From NCBI GenBank assembly GCA_013397435.1, contig VZRG01000750.1, positions 62,001 to 126,000 on the forward strand: DNA of 64,000 bases. Reading direction: 5' to 3'. A program made the position numbers and the translations under genes. Each line of letters opens with the position of its first letter. Within the stretch, counting starts at the first letter, position 1. The notes beneath the pieces were generated by a model that saw only the letters and a program-made list of their open reading frames with translations, had not been told where the DNA came from and did no database searches. Below are positions 61,101 to 64,000 of this stretch, piece by piece. This stretch comes from Erythrocercus mccallii. Its lineage: Eukaryota > Chordata > Aves > Passeriformes > Dicruridae.

Positions 61101-63541
61101 ATTCAGATGCTGTAAGTCACACTGCAAATACCCTTGCAAGTATAAACAGTCTCACCATGGATAAATCCATTTCTGCCTGTTAGTACACACAGAACATTAT
61201 GATCTAGTTATTTTTAAAAATGCTTCAGAAATTTATTGGAAATTCAGCATCACTGGCAGAGATGACACACACAAAGGCATGCATTCCTTTCGGATTTCCA
61301 AACACATTTTGGAAAAATAAAATAACACATTCGCAGTTTTGCTGCTGATTACATGGTAGCATTTTAAGAAATTAAATTTTTGTAAGATGTATTTAAAAGG
61401 AAATCTTTATTCATATAGACTGTGATTCCAGACTACCCAATAAAGCACATGAAGGCTGAAGCTGCTTTCAGGGCTTTCTGGGAAAGACTTGAAGATTAGC
61501 AGTTCTTCCTCATGGCAAATATATTTCTTAAGGATTTTTTAATGGAATTATCTTAAGTCAATACTGAGAACTACACAGTACTTGAATATATTAACTCTCT
61601 GTTACAAAGTATCAAGTTTCTTCTCATTGTAAGACTAGACAGTTCAGAGCACTATGTGAAACTGTATACTAGACTGGCATACGGTAGCTTACCAGCCATG
61701 TACATAAGCAAGAATCAAGTTACAATTCTTGCATTTGTTTATTCTCTCTTAATACTTTGACTAGATTAATGATACATCTTTTACCTTACTTAGGACTAAC
61801 ATAAAAATAAGACCACTGGACAAATTTTTCAAATTATTCATTGTAACAACCCAATTACCAATTAATTTTCTTCAATGGGCATCACAGATATTATATTGTA
61901 TTTACCACAGTTACTGCCAAATTCCTGACTTTCAGAGTCACAGTAGAGCAGCTGCAGCATTAATACTAGAAATCAGCCTGTGAGCTAAAAAGGTCCTCTT
62001 CAAAACTTTATTGAGGTAGCAAGGGGTCTGACTTACTCCTCTAAGACTGATGCACTAAGAGAAGTAACTCTTTTCCCATTCAGAAAAACCCTGGCTTGAT
62101 GTACAGGTATAACCAAATCATCACGAGGAATTATAAAATATTAAAAATAATAAAATTTTTTTGTGAATTATAGCAAGTCACAAATTCCCACCAGTGTCAG
62201 ACTGACAGCTTGTGGAGATTTGTACCATCAGAGAAAAAATGACAGAGAAAATTTGCACTTGTGTTCCGTGTAAATTCACTTTCCCTCTGTCTTAAAACAG
62301 GAGTAGGGTCCTGCTATTTGTAGTAGAACTCTTATTTCAGACCTTGCTCCCCAGAATGAAATCAGCAGTAAACAGAATATAGGCTTCAAAGATGTGTTCA
62401 GACATTACCTTAAAACACACCTGAACTTTTAAGGTTCTAAACCGCAAATGTTACCTGTGGGGTTAGAAATTTATGAGAGGTATTTAAAATGCATTATTTC
62501 CTTAAAATTTGTAGGTAAGCAAGGAACATATCAGTCTTTTCATTTAAAACTCACTCTCACAAACATAAAAATATTATCTTTCCCTATCATCAACCACATT
62601 ATTTTCATGCAGACATATAGCAATTATTTGTAGTGGAAATAATGGATTCATATTACATTGCAGATTTTCCTTTCTTTTTGTTTAAGATACTCAATATTTT
62701 TTGCCTTGAAGTTCTGTACATTTTTTTCTCTTCCTTTCCTTATTTTAGATGCCCTGTACGTAGACATCAGCTTTACCAAGGACAGCGCTGTGCAAAGTTT
62801 GGTCCAGAACCCACACAACCCTTCATTTTTAAACCTCTCATTCTTGGCTTAGGAAGCCTTGGTTTTCTTTTCATCATTTTAATTATTAAGATAAGAAGAA
62901 AATGCAAAAGAAACTCTAATTTGCAGTAAGCTGCTCACAGTCTTTTCCTTCACATTTCAAAATATTCCTTTTGTTTCTTTTGCAATTTAAAATCTTACCT
63001 AAACAAAAATGTTCTGCATTGTAGAAGTCCTACTCTCAGCAGCTGCAATTCAGAAAATGCTGTAAGGATTAATCCTGCTTTTGAACACGATGAACCCCTA
63101 TCTAGTTTTTGTCACACGGCTTGCAGTGTAAGTGCTTGTCTCAGTTCCTCAGAGATCCTTGATCATGAAGCATTACATGAACTTGAAAACACAATTCAGC
63201 CTGGAGGTAAACTGCATGGAAATCCCTTTCCCTCAACAAACAATCCCACTTGAAATAACAGGTCCACCTTTGTATATTAACTCCACAACTAAATCAAACT
63301 TGAAGCTACTCTCTTGCTTGGCACTTTCAGAACTGAAAATACTAATGCATTCATTGCTTTCCACATTTACTGCAGTGTAGGTTTCATAACAGGACTGTAG
63401 AACTGCTCTTCTTACAGCTCTCTTGCATGGCTCTGGCAGTCTATCCTATCTGAGTGCTTTTAGTCATTTAGAAAAATAATTAGTGGTTTGGTTTTTTTTA
63501 CTCTTGTAGGTCACCAGATGAGTTTACAAAATCAAGACTGA
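24867..63541 (+). CDS. IMPG1: IMPG1, interphotoreceptor matrix proteoglycan 1 (exons 2-18, 5' partial, spliced)
   Basis: The gene encodes a retinal extracellular proteoglycan that binds hyaluronan and organises the matrix around photoreceptor outer segments. Segments: 24867-25100, 27937-28103, 28308-28336, 30730-30797, 31818-31903, 32935-33081, 34353-34411, 36115-36135, 37543-37796, 39284-39360, 40184-40685, 56183-56748, 57521-57740, 60829-61039, 62749-62925, 63025-63206, 63510-63541. They total 3032 bp with perfect phase continuity, or 1010 residues without exon 1. Domain order: N-terminal basic region and IMPG-specific domain (r30-r145), SEA1 (about r208-r350), mucin-like Ser/Thr/Pro region (r356-r695), SEA2 (r699-r810), EGF1 (Cys 817-853), EGF2 (Cys 857-895), transmembrane helix (about r910-r929), basic stop-transfer and a tail to r1010. 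Exons 2-3 match human IMPG1 far better than IMPG2. The membrane anchor is unlike human IMPG1, which I recall as secreted. Exon 1 is missing. Confidence 0.95.
25101..27936 (+). other. IMPG1 intron 2 (2.8 kb)
   Basis: Bounded by GTAAGA and a CTTACTCAG acceptor. It contains an imperfect tandem repeat of about 25 bp around 26214-26285 and otherwise ordinary AT-rich sequence. The open frame leading into exon 3 from 27747 is intronic before 27937. Confidence 0.85.
26214..26285. repeat. Imperfect tandem repeat, about 24-25 bp unit, three copies
   Basis: Copy 1 (26214-26238) and copy 3 (26261-26285) share 24 of 25 bases around CCTGGAATTCCCTGGTTACA, and a degraded middle copy lies between them. It is local and within intron 2; no function is apparent. 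Confidence 0.8.
27937..28103 (+). CDS. IMPG1: IMPG1 exon 3: conserved IMPG N-terminal domain
   Basis: The exon starts after CTTACTCAG with TC, which completes a Val codon with the G from exon 2, and ends in phase 0 before GTAAGG. It encodes r79-r134. The stretch VCQEAVWEAFRIFLDRIPD is shared by both IMPG paralogues, while FCIFDIGKNFSNSQEHLE matches IMPG1 specifically. This is the most conserved N-terminal part of the protein. Cys residues at its start and middle probably form disulfides with exon 2 cysteines (inference). Confidence 0.96.
28308..28336 (+). CDS. IMPG1: IMPG1 exon 4 (29 bp)
   Basis: A very small exon between TTTTTGCAG and GTAAGT, separated from exon 3 by an intron of only 204 bp. 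It encodes RVKHRTFQE plus two bases of an Arg codon (r135-r144). It aligns without a gap to the basic segment RIKQRSFPDR of human IMPG1, which supports the exact boundaries. The sequence is Lys/Arg/His-rich, consistent with a glycosaminoglycan-contacting stretch (inference). Confidence 0.92.
28337..30729 (+). other. IMPG1 intron 4 (2.4 kb)
   Basis: AT-rich intron with an internal TGTGTAGATG-type short tandem near 28390-28420. I see no exon or recognisable element inside it. Confidence 0.8.
30730..30797 (+). CDS. IMPG1: IMPG1 exon 5
   Basis: The first base completes Arg from exon 4, then KDEISAEK follows, identical to human IMPG1 at this point. The donor is GTAAAA at 30798 and the exon ends in phase 1. 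It encodes r144-r167. The second half is a variable acidic and Ser-rich linker toward the first SEA domain. Confidence 0.93.
30798..31817 (+). other. IMPG1 intron 5 (1.0 kb)
   Basis: An ordinary intron ending in a strong pyrimidine tract and CCCCGCAG. Minus-strand open frames that cross its end and exon 6 are shadows of the exon. Confidence 0.85.
31818..31903 (+). CDS. IMPG1: IMPG1 exon 6: linker with N-glycosylation sites
   Basis: The exon runs from CCCCGCAG to GTGAGG, phase 1 in and phase 0 out, encoding r167-r195. It is Pro/Ser-rich and then reads NGTLLNEIFNDTKTP, which aligns with human DTLLNEIL...NDTKMP. Two N-glycosylation sequons (NGT and NDT) are visible. It links the N-terminal domain to SEA1. 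Confidence 0.94.
31904..32934 (+). other. IMPG1 intron 6 (1.0 kb)
   Basis: It contains a GC-richer patch at about 32210-32470 that looks like the remnant of some repeat, but I could not assign it to a family. No exon is seen. Confidence 0.75.
32935..33081 (+). CDS. IMPG1: IMPG1 exon 7: start of SEA domain 1
   Basis: The exon has 147 bp, phase 0 on both sides, with acceptor TTTCCAG and donor GTAGGG. It encodes r196-r244. SEA1 begins about r208 with EQMVEFSVTL, and EYQQLAAKFQLQ aligns with human YYQELAGKSQLQ. SEA domains are found in heavily O-glycosylated extracellular proteins and often undergo autoproteolysis. No GS-hydrophobic cleavage motif is obvious in SEA1. Confidence 0.95.
33082..34352 (+). 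other. IMPG1 intron 7 (1.3 kb)
   Basis: It holds an unexplained open frame at about 33700-33845 with protein-like composition (see findings). It cannot be an in-phase IMPG1 exon because exons 7 and 8 both meet in phase 0. Confidence 0.75.
34353..34411 (+). CDS. IMPG1: IMPG1 exon 8: SEA domain 1 core
   Basis: The exon starts after TTCTCTATAG and ends before GTAAGT, phase 0 in and phase 2 out. It encodes MKKIFQKLPGFKEIRVLGF plus two bases of Lys (r245-r264), closely matching human MQKIFKKLPGFKKIHVLGF. The donor is a tandem GTAAGTAAG; the second GT would bring TAA into frame, so the first is chosen. Confidence 0.95.
34412..36114 (+). other. IMPG1 intron 8 (1.7 kb)
   Basis: It includes a GA-rich simple repeat at 35221-35251. 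The 3' end has pyrimidine-rich sequence followed by a purine-rich last 12 bases before an AAG acceptor, which is a weak site. Confidence 0.8.
35221..35251. repeat. GA-rich repeat (GAGAA type)
   Basis: Tandem GAGAA/AGAAG units in intron 8 of IMPG1. Microsatellite. Confidence 0.85.
36115..36135 (+). CDS. IMPG1: IMPG1 exon 9: 21-bp microexon in SEA domain 1
   Basis: A 21-bp exon, phase 2 in and phase 2 out, followed by GTAATC. Together with flanking bases it encodes KQKKEKDG (r264-r271). Human IMPG1 has PKKEKDG followed by SSST at the same place, and exon 10 here begins SSST. Skipping it would keep the frame but remove seven residues. The acceptor (TGAAATGAAG) is poor; moving it four bases downstream to ACAG breaks the frame with exon 10, so this boundary is the only one that fits. 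Confidence 0.88.
36136..37542 (+). other. IMPG1 intron 9 (1.4 kb)
   Basis: The first 80 bases are nearly pure A/T and partly self-complementary (36145-36215, TAATTATTATAATTATGATT core). Nothing else is recognised. Confidence 0.8.
37543..37796 (+). CDS. IMPG1: IMPG1 exon 10: end of SEA domain 1
   Basis: The exon follows CCCCCTTGCAG, phase 2 in and phase 1 out, with donor GTCAGT. It encodes r271-r356. It reads SSSTVARYVVNFERDG, then SNKVESEKI (human SNKIESEEV), TDLQQLVATAL (human TDLKRLISKAL) and LGTLQFTD. It completes the alpha/beta fold of SEA1. Confidence 0.94.
37797..39283 (+). other. IMPG1 intron 10 (1.5 kb)
   Basis: It ends in an unusually long T- and GT-rich tract (about 39222-39280) just before the CAG of exon 11. 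No other element is seen. Confidence 0.8.
39284..39360 (+). CDS. IMPG1: IMPG1 exon 11
   Basis: The exon follows a run of T and GCAG, phase 1 in and phase 0 out, with donor GTAGGT. It encodes r356-r381, beginning ETIIPPSDLDNDIQGV. It is the entry to the variable, mucin-like central region. Similarity to human is weak apart from the FTDE junction with exon 10. Confidence 0.9.
39361..40183 (+). other. IMPG1 intron 11 (0.8 kb)
   Basis: About 40% of this intron is the CR1 fragment at 39762-40087. The acceptor is a T-rich TTTTTTTTTAG. Confidence 0.85.
39762..40087 (+). mobile_element. CR1 LINE 3' fragment, + orientation
   Basis: A diverged 5'-truncated CR1 copy. It runs from the segment for extension of the final ORF (CCAGTATCTGAAGGGGGCCT) through GAGGATGGTGAGACACTGG and CAGGTTGGATGTGGCATTGA, and ends near ATGATTCCATG, the CR1 3' terminus. 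Non-autonomous and dead. It sits within IMPG1 intron 11, sense to the gene, 96 bp before exon 12. Confidence 0.9.
40184..40685 (+). CDS. IMPG1: IMPG1 exon 12: mucin-like region, first half
   Basis: A 502-bp exon, phase 0 in and phase 1 out, with donor GTAAGG. It encodes r382-r549. The product is acidic and rich in Pro, Ser and Thr (for example PTKPSREPFQD, TAGSFTTAALLP), as expected for a heavily O-glycosylated stalk. SGQ at its end is a possible chondroitin attachment site. The + frame is chosen over an overlapping open frame on the minus strand because of phase and exon context. Confidence 0.92.
41274..41291. repeat. Perfect 18-bp AT palindrome
   Basis: ATACATATATATATGTAT is its own reverse complement and lies in a region of simple A/T sequence. 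It is probably microsatellite-like. Confidence 0.85.
47445..47500. repeat. Tandem repeat with 10-bp unit ATAAAAATAC
   Basis: About five and a half copies of a decamer with an A5 tract in each, one copy altered to ATAAAAATTC. The period is close to one helical turn. Confidence 0.9.
53451..53674 (-). mobile_element. CR1 LINE 3' fragment, minus orientation
   Basis: Reading + strand, it begins TCATAGAATAAGTTTGATTG, continues GGATCTTTAGAGGCCATC and GGGATGCAGCATCCACCACC, and ends ACATCTAGTCTGAA. This is the reverse complement of the usual CR1 3' end, truncated after about 220 bp. It is antisense to IMPG1. Confidence 0.92.
53785..54321 (+). mobile_element. CR1 LINE 3' fragment, + orientation
   Basis: A fuller CR1 tail of about 540 bp. 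It includes the end of the reverse-transcriptase ORF (CACCTGGAGTACTCTGTTCA, GGACAGAGTCCAGAAGAGGG, GGAGACAGGCTGAGAGAG), the conserved 3' UTR (GTGGTGAGGCACTGGAACAG) and the CCATTCTGGGATTCCA end. Frame breaks are visible, so it cannot be active. It lies about 110 bp from the inverted copy at 53451. Confidence 0.93.
54647..54691 (+). other. Possible 45-bp cassette exon in IMPG1 intron 12
   Basis: It has a strong acceptor (GTCTGTCTCTTTCAG) and a GTGATA donor. The interval is open in the phase required between exons 12 and 13 (phase 1 both sides) and would insert AGDRAIAKNWQLMKT in frame. There is no homology support, and such a chance occurrence in a 15-kb intron is quite possible. Confidence 0.25.
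56183..56748 (+). CDS. IMPG1: IMPG1 exon 13: mucin-like region, second half, and start of SEA2
   Basis: A 566-bp exon, phase 1 in and phase 0 out, with donor GTGGGT. It encodes r549-r737. It opens with VKIVEEPESSGDD and later has EGEQGSGD; both are acidic Ser-Gly motifs typical of chondroitin sulfate attachment. After a Pro/Ala/Ser stretch comes GVQDIAAELDQIGAM, then YVTTSSMTTAAKGKELVVFF, which leads into SEA2 from r699. The central 250 bp are much richer in GC and CpG than the surroundings. The acceptor is a NAGNAG (GCAGCAG), so the first Ala may be optional. Confidence 0.95.
56749..57520 (+). other. IMPG1 intron 13 (0.8 kb)
   Basis: A simple intron between GTGGGT and TGTTTTGCAG that divides the SEA2 domain. 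No element is recognised. Confidence 0.85.
57521..57740 (+). CDS. IMPG1: IMPG1 exon 14: SEA domain 2
   Basis: The exon is phase 0 in and phase 1 out, with donor GTAAGA, and encodes r738-r811. LLPYLQSNLTGFKHLEILNF continues the SEA fold, followed by RNGSVIVNSKMKFAK. The G-SVIV site at r760-r764 matches the SEA autocleavage pattern (G followed by S and hydrophobics). Conservation with both human paralogues is very high. Sequons NLT, NGS and NIT are present. The exon ends at DIEP. Confidence 0.97.
58396..58455 (+). other. IMPG1: Candidate alternative IMPG1 exon 14b with in-frame stop
   Basis: A 60-bp segment between acceptor CTATTTTCAG and donor GTATGC, phase 1 on both sides. Joined to exon 14 it reads GSGLPEVEFNFIVLEKNNS and then TAA, with one base left before the donor. 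It would end the protein directly after SEA2 and yield a soluble form without EGF, membrane or tail sequences, or else expose the mRNA to nonsense-mediated decay. No paralogue match is known to me; RNA evidence is needed. Confidence 0.4.
60226..60325. repeat. A-rich simple sequence (A/AAAC type)
   Basis: Runs of A interrupted by single C (AAAACAAAACAAAAAACCC and AAACAAACAAACACAC blocks). It could be the degraded poly-A tail of a retrocopy, but no body was recognised next to it. Confidence 0.7.
60829..61039 (+). CDS. IMPG1: IMPG1 exon 15: EGF-like domain 1 and most of EGF-like domain 2
   Basis: The exon starts after CTTTACAG and ends before GTAAAT, phase 1 in and phase 2 out, encoding r811-r881. 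ADQADPCKFMAC is nearly identical to human IMPG1 (ADQADPCKFLAC). EGF1 cysteines are 817, 822, 828, 839, 841 and 853; EGF2 starts with Cys 857, 864, 870 and 880. Upstream sequence is open in the same frame but intronic. The EGF2 cysteines follow IMPG2 spacing better than human IMPG1, which as I recall has a degraded second EGF. Confidence 0.96.
61040..62748 (+). other. IMPG1 intron 15 (1.7 kb)
   Basis: An AT-rich intron ending TTCCTTATTTTAG. No repeat or exon is recognised. Confidence 0.85.
62749..62925 (+). CDS. IMPG1: IMPG1 exon 16: end of EGF2, transmembrane helix, basic stop-transfer
   Basis: The exon is phase 2 in and phase 2 out and encodes r881-r940. RCPVRRHQLYQGQRC supplies the last two EGF2 cysteines (882 and 895). 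PLILGLGSLGFLFIILIIKI (r910-r929) is a clear membrane-spanning segment, followed by RRKCKR on the cytoplasmic side, so the orientation is type I. The donor is GTAAGC at 62926; without splicing, CAG is followed at once by TAA. Human IMPG1, as I recall it, lacks this helix, while IMPG2 has one at the same position. Confidence 0.92.
62926..63024 (+). other. IMPG1 intron 16 (99 bp)
   Basis: A very short intron from GTAAGC to TGCATTGTAG. If retained, translation would stop at its second base, leaving an 11-residue basic tail. Confidence 0.85.
63025..63206 (+). CDS. IMPG1: IMPG1 exon 17: cytoplasmic tail
   Basis: The exon is phase 2 in and phase 1 out, encoding r940-r1001. ENAVRINPAFEHDEPLSS parallels ENAVKYNPVYES in the tail of human IMPG2 (from memory), which shows this is a real coding exon. 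The frame continues SSSEILDHEALHELENT. I chose the GTAAAC donor at 63207 because it keeps this frame and joins exon 18 cleanly. A stronger GTAAGT at 63128 offers a shorter form. Confidence 0.8.
63207..63509 (+). other. IMPG1 intron 17 (303 bp)
   Basis: It runs from GTAAAC to a T-rich tract with CTCTTGTAG. The exon 17 frame would meet TGA at 63251-63253 if the intron were retained. Confidence 0.75.
63510..63541 (+). CDS. IMPG1: IMPG1 exon 18, coding part, with stop codon
   Basis: Its first two bases complete Gly with exon 17, then HQMSLQNQD and TGA at 63539-63541 (r1001-r1010). The reading frame, the good acceptor and the fit with the exon 17 long form support this. An acceptor eight bases further (CACCAG, exon from 63518) would let the short form of exon 17 also end in MSLQNQD. 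I have no homologue to confirm the last residues. Confidence 0.7.
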
Positions 63542-64000
63542 CAAGTTAGTCTCTGGAATTCTTCATTTCCAGCATCAGCCAGACAAAACCAAGGTTTGTG
63601 ACTATTTTCAAGAACCTTAAAAAACTTTTGTGTCCCGCTGTCAATATTACCAGGTAGCCTATTTGTAGTAATTCCATACAAAGAAAAGCTCAGATTTTTT
63701 GGATGCTTGATATGACAACTACATTTCTTCTTAAATGCTTTTATGTAACAAAGTTCTATTTTGTATAACCATGTGCTAATGTGGCAGTCACTGAAACATG
63801 TGAGTATCTGAAATTGCAAATTAACACAAAATGCAATCCAAAGGGATTTAAATAGCAGTACTAGATCACTTAAAATCTCAGACCACTCAGTCTGGTTAAG
63901 CTACACAGTGTTTGACAAGTAGGAATTCTAATTTGAGTAGAATACTGCTCATATCTCAAGTATTATTTCAAGTTTTGTAACTTGAAACCCTTATATCTTT
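63542..64000 (+). other. IMPG1: Presumed IMPG1 3' UTR, incomplete
   Basis: It follows the TGA stop. Neither AATAAA nor ATTAAA is visible to the window end, so cleavage probably happens beyond 64000. In mammals the next gene is MYO6 in convergent orientation; none of its coding sequence is seen here. Confidence 0.6.

Noticed and set aside
63542..64000. 3' end of MYO6 on the minus strand, expected next to IMPG1 from mammalian synteny
   Set aside because: No MYO6-like coding sequence on the minus strand before the window end.

Overview
This is vertebrate nuclear DNA, almost certainly from a bird. It is AT-rich and intron-dominated, and its recognisable repeats are fragments of CR1, the characteristic avian LINE. 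The species cannot be fixed from sequence alone. No bacterial-type genes, CRISPR arrays, rRNA genes or convincing tRNA genes are visible.

The window holds one confidently identified protein-coding gene, IMPG1 (interphotoreceptor matrix proteoglycan 1, SPACR), on the + strand. I assembled 17 coding exons from splice sites, unbroken reading-frame phase and protein similarity. They run from 24867 to the stop codon ending at 63541 and are numbered 2-18 here. The signal-peptide exon (exon 1) was not found and probably lies upstream. All 16 introns are GT-AG, and all phases join without a frameshift, giving 1010 residues downstream of exon 1. Residue numbers below (r1, r2...) count from the first residue of exon 2.

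Layout: 1-24866 is 5' flank and/or intron 1, with a minus-strand CR1 piece (4677-5046), a retroviral LTR-like block (about 7981-8600) and an unexplained exon-like stretch on the minus strand (12123-12240). 24867-40685 holds exons 2-12: the conserved N-terminal domain, the first SEA domain (with a 21-bp microexon) and the start of the mucin-like, glycosylated region. 40686-56182 is a 15.5-kb intron rich in repeats, including two CR1 copies in opposite orientation. 56183-63541 holds exons 13-18: the rest of the mucin-like region, the second SEA domain, two EGF-like domains, a transmembrane segment and a cytoplasmic tail. From 63542 to the window end is presumed 3' UTR, with no AATAAA seen.

The main biological point is the C terminus. 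Human IMPG1, as I recall it, is a secreted protein of about 800 residues with no membrane anchor, while its paralogue IMPG2 ends in two EGF repeats, a transmembrane helix and a tail. This avian IMPG1 has the IMPG2-like ending. Between the second SEA domain and the EGF exons lies a possible 60-bp symmetric cassette exon with an in-frame stop. If used, it would give a soluble form without EGF, membrane or tail parts. Further candidate splice choices (two donors in exon 17, a stop codon overlapping the exon 16 donor, a NAGNAG acceptor at exon 13) suggest that anchoring and tail may be regulated by splicing. This is inference until RNA is examined.
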